Part shown: positions 18,455-26,295 of the stretch, piece after piece
Numbering within the stretch: the first letter of the stretch is position 1
How the letters are laid out: every line of letters starts with the position of its first letter
NCBI RefSeq assembly: GCF_965137335.1
Contig: NZ_CBCRZD010000001.1
Source of the DNA: Empedobacter stercoris
GTDB lineage: Bacteria > Bacteroidota > Bacteroidia > Flavobacteriales > Weeksellaceae
Direction: 5' to 3' (one strand)
DNA: 64,000 bases
Notes under the pieces: model-generated
What the model was told of the DNA's origin: nothing
What the model saw: only the letters and a program-made list of their open reading frames with translations
The model's database searches: none
Program-made: the position numbers and the translations under genes

Positions 18455-19122
18455 GAGATGAATTAAAAAAAGATACTATTATTAATACTTTAAAAAATCT
18501 ATTGAAGGAAGATAATGATATTCAAAAATTATTATCAGATTATATTGAAATTGAAGTTAAAAAGAGAATGGATATAATTGAGAATAAATATTATAAAAAT
18601 AAAAGACAACATTTGAAGAGTTACATGATTGAAGGTGATGAAGAAACTCTAAAAAAGAATATTTTATTAGAGCATAAAAGAAAAAACAAAAAATCTGATG
18701 ACTATTTTAAAGCCGTTCCAAAGATTCTTGTTGATGATAAAAGACTCTTGGAAATTTATAATTTTCTTATAAACAACGATATGATGGAAGGTGAGTTTAA
18801 ACATTTTAAAATAGCTTGCAATTCTGCAATGCCTTTTGTTCATCCAAACGAATTACCGAGAAAAAGCCAACATTTAAATTGGATTGATAAAACAGGTGTT
18901 AAAAATAAGAACAAGAATAAGTTTACATATACTAATCTTTTTACTGTTTTGCATAAATATGTGTATTTGACTGAAAATAACCCTTTCAAACATCCACAAA
19001 GGAAAATTTTTATTACTTCTCTAGCTTCAAATTATTTGTTTGATGGTAAAATTGTTAAAGAAGAAAGTATTAGTACCGCTTATACCAATTGGACATTTAA
19101 TAATAACCTAATAATTGACTAG
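18451..19122 (+). CDS. Unknown element protein downstream of the integrase
   Basis: 223 residues that I do not recognise. The first 100 residues are highly charged and helical (Lys/Glu-rich), the remainder more globular with aromatic residues (HLNWIDKTG, FTYTNLFTVLHKYVYL). There is no signal peptide, membrane span or catalytic motif. It overlaps the integrase by 4 bp (ATGA), so it is translated from the same message; a role in element maintenance or directionality is inference from position alone. Confidence 0.6.
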   Translation: MRDELKKDTIINTLKNLLKEDNDIQKLLSDYIEIEVKKRMDIIENKYYKNKRQHLKSYMIEGDEETLKKNILLEHKRKNKKSDDYFKAVPKILVDDKRLLEIYNFLINNDMMEGEFKHFKIACNSAMPFVHPNELPRKSQHLNWIDKTGVKNKNKNKFTYTNLFTVLHKYVYLTENNPFKHPQRKIFITSLASNYLFDGKIVKEESISTAYTNWTFNNNLIID

Positions 19123-19205
19123 CTTTGAAATAGACAGCTATTAGCGTATTTTATTAGTTCTTTCTTACTCTTTACTTTGCTTCATAATTCAAAACATCCG
19201 AAAAA

Positions 19206-19493
19206 ATGGAAACAAATTTAATTTTAGAAAGATTAGACAGAATTGAAGCAATTTTATCTAAAAATGCTAAATCAATTTTAACAGTTGATGATTTAATTGA
19301 TTACACTGGCTTTAAACGAAGTTACATCTACAAACTCGTTCATAATCAACAAATTAGCTTTTACAAACCAAATGGGAAGGTGCTTTTCTTTAAAAAGTCA
19401 GAAATTGATGAATTTCTTCTTAAAAATAAATCTCAATCAAAAGCTCAGATTGAGAACAAAGCCCTAGACTACTTCTTTAAATCAAAAAAATGA
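19206..19493 (+). CDS. Excisionase-like helix-turn-helix protein
   Basis: 95 residues: a short coiled N-terminus (NLILERLDRIEAIL) and a MerR/excisionase-type winged HTH (SILTVDDLIDYTGFKRSYIYKLVHN ... FKKSEIDEFLLKNKS). Small proteins of this kind follow the integrase in Bacteroidota mobilizable transposons and act as recombination directionality or regulatory factors. It is followed immediately by a strong hairpin that starts in its stop codon. Confidence 0.8.
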   Translation: METNLILERLDRIEAILSKNAKSILTVDDLIDYTGFKRSYIYKLVHNQQISFYKPNGKVLFFKKSEIDEFLLKNKSQSKAQIENKALDYFFKSKK

Positions 19494-19520
19494 GGATAAA
19501 GGTTGCAGCCTTTATCCTCA
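19491..19520 (+). terminator. Hairpin at the end of the integrase operon
   Basis: TGAGGATAAAGG-TTGCAG-CCTTTATCCTCA, a perfect 12-bp stem whose first bases are the stop codon of the HTH gene. The T-rich tail is weak, so it could be a terminator or an mRNA-stabilising hairpin. Confidence 0.65.
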
Positions 19521-19591
19521 TAAATATCTTTTGTTTAACTTATTGAGTATGGTGCAAATATAAGCATATCTACTCAAATAATCTAATAGTT

Positions 19592-20773
19592 ATGAATGAA
19601 TTTGAGTATTACAACCGCTCTGAGCGGACAGATTCTTTGTACGATAAAATCAACGAAGAATTACAAAAATATTATCGAATACGCTTTAACGAAATTGCTT
19701 TAGAATATGAGATTGTTGATAAATTCTCTAATAAACGAATAGAATTTAATGAATCATCTATATTGATTCATTTACACCGAGAAAAACTAAATGTTAGTCC
19801 TCAGGTGTTTAAAACCTATCTAAAGTCACATTTTGTTCCTCGATTTAACCCTTTGATTGAATACTTTGAAAATCTACCAACGTGGAACGGACTTGATAAT
19901 ATTAAAAAATATGCTAGTTATTGCAAGACAGATAATAATGAGCTTTTTGCACATCATTTATTAAAGTGGGCGGTACGTGCAGTTAAAACAGTATTTGAAA
20001 ATGACCAGATTAATAAGCATTGCATCGTTTTAGGTAACGGTTCGCAAAATGCTGGTAAATCAACCTATTTGGCATATTTATGCCCACCTACTCTTATTAA
20101 TTACTATTACGAAAATTTAGGAGTTAGTAAAGATGATCGTATAAAACTTTGTAAAGCATTTATTATAAATATTGAAGAATTGGATATCATGGGTAAATAC
20201 GATGTAAATTCAACAAAATCTATCATTTCTCAACGTTCGGTTCACGAAAGACTACCTTATGCCGATAAAAGTACATTGCTGTATAGAACGTGCAGTTTTG
20301 TTGCTAGTACAAACAGATTAGAATTTCTTGCTGACGACACAGGCAGTGTAAGGTGGCTTGTATTTGATGTTATTGGTCAAATTGACTTTTCATATAGCAA
20401 AGAGTTTAATATTGATGACTTTTGGGCACAGGCATACCATATTTACAAAAATCAAAAACACTTTAAATCCGATCTTACCATAGAAGAAGTTCAGCAAAAT
20501 GAAATTCGAAACGAACGTTTTACTATTCAAACTGCCGAAACGGAGTTTGTTTTAAAATTTTATGAAATTTCAAATGATCTTTCAGACTTTAGAACACCAA
20601 CTGAAATTGTAACGGAGTTACAAATAATGGGACATAAGTTAAATGCGCAAAAAATTGGTTCTGCTTTAAAAAAATATGGTTTTGAAAGAATTAAACATTC
20701 CAAGCGTCAAATTTATGGCTATTTAGCTAGACCAAAGTTTAAAGATTCTCCTTGGGGATTCTGTGAAATATAA
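19592..20773 (+). CDS. VapE-type (virulence-associated E) ATPase
   Basis: 393 residues. The central part is a helicase superfamily-3-like/VapE P-loop domain: GNGSQNAGKST at about 148-158, an acidic Walker B in FIINIEELDIM, and a sensor-like SFVASTNR. The C-terminal 80 residues form a small DNA-binding-like domain. In mobilizable transposons and phage satellites VapE proteins are partnered with primases and thought to act in replication of the excised element; the neighbouring primase-like gene and repeat cluster support that reading. Confidence 0.85.
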   Translation: MNEFEYYNRSERTDSLYDKINEELQKYYRIRFNEIALEYEIVDKFSNKRIEFNESSILIHLHREKLNVSPQVFKTYLKSHFVPRFNPLIEYFENLPTWNGLDNIKKYASYCKTDNNELFAHHLLKWAVRAVKTVFENDQINKHCIVLGNGSQNAGKSTYLAYLCPPTLINYYYENLGVSKDDRIKLCKAFIINIEELDIMGKYDVNSTKSIISQRSVHERLPYADKSTLLYRTCSFVASTNRLEFLADDTGSVRWLVFDVIGQIDFSYSKEFNIDDFWAQAYHIYKNQKHFKSDLTIEEVQQNEIRNERFTIQTAETEFVLKFYEISNDLSDFRTPTEIVTELQIMGHKLNAQKIGSALKKYGFERIKHSKRQIYGYLARPKFKDSPWGFCEI

Positions 20774-20790
20774 TTTATTACAAATATACT

Positions 20791-20977
20791 TACCTAGTTA
20801 CCTAAATATGATTAATGTTTTGATTAACAGAGCTTTATTTAGGTAGGTAACTTAAAATATCATTTACCTAAACAACCTAAAGGCAGGTAACTAGGTATGC
20901 TCTTTCTAAACTTACCTTTATGTGTATCTGTTTGATTATTAAATAATTGGTGGTTTTAGGTAACTAGGTAACTTAAA
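20791..20977. repeat. Iteron-like cluster of AGGTAACT/AGTTACCT repeats
   Basis: The 216-bp gap between the VapE and primase-like genes is filled with repeats of one motif in both orientations: TAGTTACCTAAA (20795-20806), TTTAGGTAGGTAACTTAAA (20837-20855), TTACCTAAACAACCTAAA (20864-20881), AGGTAACTAGGTA (20885-20897) and TTAGGTAACTAGGTAACTT (20956-20974). The position between two replication-type genes suggests an origin of replication or an autoregulatory operator. Confidence 0.6.
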
Positions 20978-20989
20978 AATGAAATTGGA

Positions 20990-21850
20990 GTGAACTATAT
21001 ACAGGAATTAAAAAATACACCGATCATCGATATTTTGAGAAAACAAAATATTGATACGGTTGAAAAGAAAAAAGAGGAGTTTTGGTTTAAAGCTCCTTGG
21101 CGGAATGAGCAAACAGCATCTGTTAAATGTCAGAATAATTTGTTCTACGATTTTGGAGAAGGTTTGGGAGGAAATACGATTGATTTTGTAATGAAGCTTT
21201 TCAATATTAGTTTTAAAGAAGCTTTACATTGGATTAAGAATGAAAGAAATTATTTTTCTTTTCACCAGCAAGAACAAAAATCTTTTAATCGAGAAATAAA
21301 TAAAGACACTACTTATCAAATTAATAAAGAACAGGCTTTACAAAATCACATCCTCACGGAGTATTTAAAGGCTCGTTGTTTGGATATAGCAGTTTGTAAA
21401 AAATATTTGGTCGAAGTGTACTATCAGGTTAATGACAAGAAATATTTTGGAGTTGGCTTTAAAAATGACGTTGGCGGAATTGAAATTCGAAATAAATATA
21501 CCAAGCTGTGTTTGGGTAAAAAGTGGTACTCATCAATTAAAAACAAATGTAAGCAACTGATCGTTCTAGAGAGTTGGTCAGATTATATTTCACTTTTGAT
21601 ATTATACCCAAATACAGAAAATCAATTCGATTTTGTAGTTCTCAATTCGTTGTCAATACTCAACAAGTTAGATGACGTTTTTGAAAAATACGAAAAAGTT
21701 TTCTTAGCACTTGACAATGATAAGGCTGGCGCAAAAGCAACTCAGAAACATCTTGGTGTTTTAGGTGAAAAAGGTATCGATATTCGGTATCTATACAACA
21801 ATGGATCAAAAGACTTAAATGAATTTTTGATGAATTTGAAAAATATATAA
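20990..21850 (+). CDS. Primase-like CHC2/TOPRIM protein
   Basis: 286 residues from a GTG start just after TTGGAG; no suitable ATG is in frame. The N-terminus corresponds to a CHC2 primase domain (FKAPWRNEQTASVKC ... FYDFGEGLGGNTIDFVM) in which the zinc cysteines are mostly replaced, as is common in Bacteroidota transposon versions. The C-terminal part is a TOPRIM domain with the Glu in VLESWSDYI and Asp-x-Asp in LALDNDKAG. It probably primes replication of the excised element together with the VapE protein. Confidence 0.85.
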   Translation: MNYIQELKNTPIIDILRKQNIDTVEKKKEEFWFKAPWRNEQTASVKCQNNLFYDFGEGLGGNTIDFVMKLFNISFKEALHWIKNERNYFSFHQQEQKSFNREINKDTTYQINKEQALQNHILTEYLKARCLDIAVCKKYLVEVYYQVNDKKYFGVGFKNDVGGIEIRNKYTKLCLGKKWYSSIKNKCKQLIVLESWSDYISLLILYPNTENQFDFVVLNSLSILNKLDDVFEKYEKVFLALDNDKAGAKATQKHLGVLGEKGIDIRYLYNNGSKDLNEFLMNLKNI

Positions 21851-21913
21851 TTATATAAAAAACTTAAAATAGACTAGTTGAAACTAGCGATTCTGCTGGG
21901 CAAGCGGTGTCAA

Positions 21914-21949
21914 TTGTGGGAACATTTCACTCCGTTACATATCCCACAA
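21914..21949. other. Probable origin of transfer (oriT)
   Basis: TTGTGGGA and TCCCACAA form an 8-bp inverted repeat with a 20-base spacer about 70 bp before mobC. The surrounding 21880-21995 is richer in GC than its neighbours and holds a second small repeat (ACTAG..GAAACTAG). Relaxases of this type nick next to such a repeat located upstream of their mob genes. Confidence 0.55.
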
Positions 21950-22017
21950 CCAACGTGCTTGCTCTGCGAGGCGGATTTTTCTTAACGCTATCGCTAAAAA
22001 ATCTTAAAAAAAGAGAT

Positions 22018-22323
22018 ATGAAAAATCAATCAAAAAAAGAAGTTTCTTTAAAATTTCGAGTAACTGAATTAGAAAAAGAAATCATTGAAAACAGAGCTAA
22101 AACAAATGGAAAAACCTTTAGTGATTATGCTCGTTTTATGCTAATCAATGGTGAAATAATTACCATATCAGATAAAGAAAAATCCATATTAGGGGGATTA
22201 GCAAATAACATCAATCAGCTTACAAAACTTTTTCATCAGAGGAAGGAAGTTCCAGCTGAATTATTAAACGAATTAAAAAATATCTTAATACATCTTAAAA
22301 ATGCCTATAGGAGAAGCTCATAA
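22018..22323 (+). CDS. mobC: Mobilization accessory protein, MobC family
   Basis: 101 residues from ATG 22018; an upstream in-frame start (21907) would translate through the oriT-like repeat and is rejected. Pattern: basic ribbon-helix-helix-like N-terminus (KKEVSLKFRVTELEKEIIENRAKTNG) with FSDYARFMLING, and the GLANNINQLTKLFHQ segment typical of MobC/plasmid mobilization relaxosome proteins. It overlaps the relaxase gene by 23 bp. It likely bends oriT DNA so that the relaxase can nick it. Confidence 0.88.
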   Translation: MKNQSKKEVSLKFRVTELEKEIIENRAKTNGKTFSDYARFMLINGEIITISDKEKSILGGLANNINQLTKLFHQRKEVPAELLNELKNILIHLKNAYRRSS

Positions 22324-23779
22324 ATCGGGATCAAGATTTAGCGGATTATGTGCATACGTTTTAGCACAAGGAATTTACGACATCCAAAATGAATTAAAAA
22401 AACCTGAAATTGTTTTACACAACTATATTTACGGAGAAGATTATGAAGAAATAGCTAAACAATTTAAAGAGCAAGCAGATGAAAATCGTAAAGTAAAAAA
22501 TCCTGTAATGCATCTTTCGGTCAATTTTAAAACAGAAGATCATATTTCAGAAAAAGTTCAAAAAGAGTTTGTAAAACGAGTTTTAGATGAAATGGGGATC
22601 AAAGATGATAACCATCAATACATAGCCGTCCGTCATAACGACAAACATCCGCATTTTCATATTGTTGTGAACCGAGTAGGATTTGATGGGAAAACGTTAT
22701 CTGATAGTCATTCAAAGTATAGGATTGGAACTGCTTGCGATAAAGTTGAAAAAGAAATGGGATTGGATAATTACCTTGAAAAATCGAGGGTTTTTATTTA
22801 TGATGAAGCAACAAATTCCTACAAGAAAAATGAAAACCGAGAAATAAATAAAGGTAAAGCAATTGTAAAACGAACTCGGAATCGAGAAGTTGGTGTACAG
22901 CAAAAGAAAGATTATATTCAAATTCAAACCATTAAAGCGCTTAAAAATCTAAAAGTATCATCGCTTGAAGCTTTGCAATACGAATTAAAAAAGAAAAATA
23001 TTCAATTTCAATATACAATCAATAAAAAAGACCAAGTAGCTGTTTCTTTTAAATATGATGGATTGGCGGTAAAAGGAACACAGGTGAGCTTAAAAGGTAG
23101 TTTAATAAAAGAACAGCTACTTTTAAATCTAAAAGCAGCTGTTTATCAAAATGAGAAAGATAATTTTCTACAAACAGTTAAAGAAACAAAAAAAGCTTTT
23201 AGAGAAAGTATTCATGATCTTGTAGCTATTTACAATTCAGGAAATATTCCTGATTTGAAAAAAGTTTTTGCTCAAAATGGTTTAAAATTAGATAATGATT
23301 TTGCGATTAAATATAACAATTGGATAGTTAATATAGCTGCTTTACAACAGTTTAATGAGCATTGTAAAATGAAGCTGGAAAACGCTAAAAAGGAATATGA
23401 AAATAAGTTACAAGCCTACGAATCATTACAAAAAACTGAATTTAAAAAAGGATTTTTGGGTATTCTAACCGTAGAACAAAAGAAATACAATGAAGAACTC
23501 AGAATAAAAAAGGAAAATATAGTGGCTCCTAGTTTAGATGTCGGAATTTCTGCAGAAACTTTTCTTCGTGATATTCAATCAAAAATGGAGAAGATTCATA
23601 AAGAAATACAAGCAGAAAAAGTGGATCATGAACAAGCGTATATTATTGATAAAAGTATTGATTTAGAACAAAAAAAGGAGTTAAAGGAAGGTCCGTCGGT
23701 CATTTTATCTGTTTTAAATTCTTCTAATGATATTGGCGATGAAGAGATGCAGAAAACTAAAAGAAAACGAAGCAGATAA
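22301..23779 (+). CDS. mobA: Relaxase/mobilization nuclease (MOBP-type)
   Basis: 492 residues. The N-terminal 170 residues form the relaxase domain: a Tyr-bearing motif near the start (YVLAQGIYDIQ, Y19/Y26) and the metal-binding three-His motif HNDKHPHFH (His112, His116, His118, His120). The rest is a long charged, coiled-coil region (LENAKKEYENKLQAYESL) ending in KRKRSR. It would nick oriT and lead the DNA strand through a helper conjugation system. No coupling protein or mating-pair genes are nearby. Confidence 0.9.
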   Translation: MPIGEAHKSGSRFSGLCAYVLAQGIYDIQNELKKPEIVLHNYIYGEDYEEIAKQFKEQADENRKVKNPVMHLSVNFKTEDHISEKVQKEFVKRVLDEMGIKDDNHQYIAVRHNDKHPHFHIVVNRVGFDGKTLSDSHSKYRIGTACDKVEKEMGLDNYLEKSRVFIYDEATNSYKKNENREINKGKAIVKRTRNREVGVQQKKDYIQIQTIKALKNLKVSSLEALQYELKKKNIQFQYTINKKDQVAVSFKYDGLAVKGTQVSLKGSLIKEQLLLNLKAAVYQNEKDNFLQTVKETKKAFRESIHDLVAIYNSGNIPDLKKVFAQNGLKLDNDFAIKYNNWIVNIAALQQFNEHCKMKLENAKKEYENKLQAYESLQKTEFKKGFLGILTVEQKKYNEELRIKKENIVAPSLDVGISAETFLRDIQSKMEKIHKEIQAEKVDHEQAYIIDKSIDLEQKKELKEGPSVILSVLNSSNDIGDEEMQKTKRKRSR

Positions 23780-23800
23780 ATGTTTCGTTTTTATATAAAT

Positions 23801-23852
23801 ATACAATTGTATAATTCAATAATTATATAAATATGTAATTATACAATTGTAT
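23801..23852. repeat. Two identical palindromes 40 bp apart
   Basis: ATACAATTGTAT occurs at 23801-23812 and 23841-23852 in the AT-rich gap between the relaxase and the convergent 100-residue gene. The flanks are also similar (TTATATAAATAT precedes both closely). It could be a regulator site or part of a transcription stop. Confidence 0.4.
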
Positions 23853-23888
23853 AAAAAAATTAACCTAACAATTTGTTTATTAGTGTTT

Positions 23889-24191
23889 TTAAACCAAATT
23901 TCCGAAAGCTAAATTTCGAGAATATACTTCTAAAAATTCATCTTTTTGGTATTTTTCAGGAATGTAATTTAAGGTGATTAATTCATCAAATGTGTAAGAA
24001 CTAATGTCCGTTTTGTGATTAAATTTTACAAAGGCGTCCATACCCAACCACTTTGAAATACGAATCATCAGACCGTTTTTTAAGGTTATTTCCTTTGTGA
24101 TAATAGCCTCATTCCGATTTGAAATTTCTTGATTAAACTGCTCTAATTCATAAAGAGTAATTTCCTGTAATTTGTTATAAAATACGTTCAT
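23889..24191 (-). CDS. Unknown small element protein
   Basis: 100 residues, not recognised. The first half is acidic and helical (ELEQFNQEISNRNEAI), the second aromatic (WLGMDAFVKFNHKTDISSYTF). No signal peptide. It is 12 bp downstream of the secreted 136-residue protein gene on the same strand, so the two are probably one transcript. Confidence 0.55.
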   Translation of the reverse strand: MNVFYNKLQEITLYELEQFNQEISNRNEAIITKEITLKNGLMIRISKWLGMDAFVKFNHKTDISSYTFDELITLNYIPEKYQKDEFLEVYSRNLAFGNLV

Positions 24192-24203
24192 TGTTATTGA
24201 GAA

Positions 24204-24614
24204 TTATTCGGTTGCAGTTAAAATATATTTGGTTAGATAAAATGGGTGCTTAATTATCTCATCATTGATCTTTAACAGGATGAAATCGTCTTCTATACCT
24301 TGAAAACTACCTTTAATTAATGATTTAGCATTCAGTAGATAAACTATATCGTCTTTTTTAAAGCTTTCATAATTTGTCCTTTTTGCCCTAGATCGACTTG
24401 TTGCATTATAAGTCATTTGGCTTCCGTCTTGATAAGTGATTACTACAGTTCCATCCAAAGAAACATATCTGTAATTTTTGAATGGTCGGTCATCTTTTGA
24501 AAAATCTTTGAATACTTTTTCAAATGTCGCTCTGTCATTAATTGTTTGAGCAAATGACAAACTGGAAAACAAAAAAAACACAGGGGCAGTTAAAGGGATT
24601 AGATATTTTTTCAT
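24204..24614 (-). CDS. Unknown secreted element protein
   Basis: 136 residues with a clear Sec signal peptide (MKKYLIPLTAPVFFLFSSLSFAQ). The mature part is mainly beta with two short similar stretches (YRYVSLDGTVVITYQDGSQMTY; YLLNAKSLIKGSFQGIEDDFILLKINDE) and no cysteine or catalytic motif. Not recognised. An exported protein on an element with no transfer machinery of its own is unexpected. First gene of the two-gene minus-strand unit. Confidence 0.6.
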   Translation of the reverse strand: MKKYLIPLTAPVFFLFSSLSFAQTINDRATFEKVFKDFSKDDRPFKNYRYVSLDGTVVITYQDGSQMTYNATSRSRAKRTNYESFKKDDIVYLLNAKSLIKGSFQGIEDDFILLKINDEIIKHPFYLTKYILTATE

Positions 24615-24683
24615 GATTATAGCAATTTGTGTGATACCTTATGTTTGAAGTAAAGAAAAAGGCGCGAAACTAAAATCAATCCT

Positions 24684-24797
24684 AAACTGAGGCTTGCGAC
24701 GGCCTGACAACCAGAAAGACTTAGCCCGCGCCCATATAAGGCACAGGCGTAAGTCTATCAATTAATGGTTGTCAAATGAAGGTCGCAATTTCAGTTT
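24684..24797. other. Nested-stem structure: candidate structured RNA or folded single-strand DNA site
   Basis: Four perfect arm pairs are nested in one 114-base segment: AAACTGA/TCAGTTT (24684/24791), TTGCGAC/GTCGCAA (24694/24782), TGACAACCA/TGGTTGTCA (24705/24766) and AGACTTA/TAAGTCT (24717/24750), separated by small internal loops and capped by a GC-rich 26-base loop. Its base composition is far above the AT-rich surroundings. It occupies most of a 303-bp gap between divergent genes (24204-24614 minus, 24918 plus). It may be a small RNA, a single-strand replication origin or another folded-DNA signal; the strand is not known. Confidence 0.6.
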
Positions 24798-24917
24798 AAC
24801 CAATATGATAGCTTACGCTAGTTCAATTACTATTTTAATACCGCTAATTTACGGATTTTTATAGAAGTTTGATATACATTATTTATTAAATTCCGTAATT
24901 TGTAACCAAAATTGTTG

Positions 24918-25193
24918 ATGATGAAAAAGATAACTGAAATACAATTCAAACACAATGTTGATGCTTTTTTAGAACAAGCCACAGACGAAACTATTCAAAT
25001 TGAATTAGTAAATAATACGTTGTATCTTTCGACTATTCACAATATTAATGTTATTGATAATGAATGGGTAAAAGAATTTATGGCTATTCCTGAAGAGTTT
25101 CGGATAAACCCTTTCGAAATTTCTGATTCAGGTGATTTGTATTGGGCAGATAAACGGAATGTGGAAGGGGTGAAGAAAATTATAATGTTATAA
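24918..25193 (+). CDS. Small protein with Phd-like N-terminus (tentative)
   Basis: 91 residues from ATG 24918 (or 24921). The N-terminal MKKITEIQFKHNVDAFLEQATDE... resembles the dimerising start of Phd/YefM antitoxins, but the rest (EFRINPFEISDSGDLYWADKRN) does not fit and no toxin gene is adjacent. Acidic, no signal peptide. It ends 53 bp before the TIR gene, which has its own -7 box, so a functional link is possible but unproven. Confidence 0.5.
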   Translation: MMKKITEIQFKHNVDAFLEQATDETIQIELVNNTLYLSTIHNINVIDNEWVKEFMAIPEEFRINPFEISDSGDLYWADKRNVEGVKKIIML

Positions 25194-25210
25194 ATTATAA
25201 CTAAATTCAA

Positions 25211-25218
25211 TAGTTTTG
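25211..25218 (+). promoter_or_regulatory. -7 promoter box of the TIR gene
   Basis: TAGTTTTG matches TAnnTTTG fully, 28 bases before the ATG at 25247. Confidence 0.4.
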
Positions 25219-25246
25219 AAAATTACAAAAACATAAAATTATATAC

Positions 25247-26278
25247 ATGAAACCTACAATTTTTATATCTCACATTACTGAAGAACGAGAAATAGCGATT
25301 AGTCTTAAAAAAACCATTGAAAAAGAATTTCTACGCACAGTTGAAGTTTTTGTATCATCTCATGAAGATGATATAAAACTAGGAGATTCATGGTTGTCAA
25401 ATATTAAGTCATCCTTAGAAAAAACACAATTATTAATTGTACTATGTAGTCCATTGTCAAGTACTAGACCTTGGATAAATTTTGAAGCCGGTACGGCTTG
25501 GTTAAAAAATATACCTGTTATACCATTATGTCATTCAGGAATTTCTCCAAGCCAGCTTCATGCTCCTTTAAATTCATTACAAGGTGGAAATTTAAATGAT
25601 AGAGAAGTAATAAATCAAATTTTTAAAAGAATAGCAAACATTGCAGATATAGATTGTCCTGAAATAAAAGACGATAATTTTTTTACATCTTTGAAAGGAT
25701 TTGAGAATCAAATAAAAACTAGTCTTCTAGTTAAAGACACGGAATTTATTTTTAGTATGTTATATAAATCAATTCAATTGATTAAACATGATCTCGTTGG
25801 CTCTTTTTATCCTATGGAAAAAGTTAATGAAATATCATCTACTTTAGTTTTGAGCGATCTAAATTTAGAGTTTAATCAAATGTATAATCTTTTTAATTAT
25901 AGAATGTTAGGTCTTAATAACCTTAAGGTATATCAGTCATATTATAAAAATGTATTAGAGTTAATTGATAATGTAAAATTTATTTTAAGTTATAAAAAGT
26001 TAAAAATATCTGATGATTTAGTTGATGTTTTAGAAGGTTTTGTATTGTCAATTGTAAAAATTTCTTTTTGGTATGAATCAATTTTAGTTTTAGATCATAA
26101 TGAAAGAATAAAAGAAACTTGCATTAGTTTAATAAAAGAAACTGTTACTCCAGATATTAAACAAGGTAATTTAATAAATTATTTTATTGATTATTATGAT
26201 AGCATATTGCATTTCAAAAAATTAATTGAATTATATGAACAAAAAGTGTATGCTATTATTAATTTAAAAAATCAGTAA
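25247..26278 (+). CDS. TIR-domain protein, candidate defence effector
   Basis: 343 residues. The N-terminal ~140 residues form a TIR domain: TIFISHITEER at strand A, VEVFVSS, a box-2-like KLGDSWLSNIKSSLEKTQLLIVLCSP, and RPWINFEAGTAW, where Glu80 fits the catalytic Glu of NAD-cleaving TIRs. The C-terminal ~200 residues are helical with no family I know and no membrane span. Bacterial TIR effectors deplete NAD on phage infection; activity here is inference. No Thoeris ThsA-like partner is next to it. The gene is very AT-rich. Confidence 0.8.
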   Translation: MKPTIFISHITEEREIAISLKKTIEKEFLRTVEVFVSSHEDDIKLGDSWLSNIKSSLEKTQLLIVLCSPLSSTRPWINFEAGTAWLKNIPVIPLCHSGISPSQLHAPLNSLQGGNLNDREVINQIFKRIANIADIDCPEIKDDNFFTSLKGFENQIKTSLLVKDTEFIFSMLYKSIQLIKHDLVGSFYPMEKVNEISSTLVLSDLNLEFNQMYNLFNYRMLGLNNLKVYQSYYKNVLELIDNVKFILSYKKLKISDDLVDVLEGFVLSIVKISFWYESILVLDHNERIKETCISLIKETVTPDIKQGNLINYFIDYYDSILHFKKLIELYEQKVYAIINLKNQ

Positions 26279-26295
26279 ATTAATTATGTAATTTG

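Noticed and set aside
21907..22017. N-terminal extension of MobC
   Set aside because: The stretch is translated oriT-like DNA with inverted repeats and does not look like protein; a good ATG follows at 22018.
24684..24797. Integron attC site or retron RNA for the nested-stem structure
   Set aside because: The ends lack the attC core GTTRRRY/RYYYAAC arrangement, no integron cassette features are present, and no reverse-transcriptase gene is nearby.
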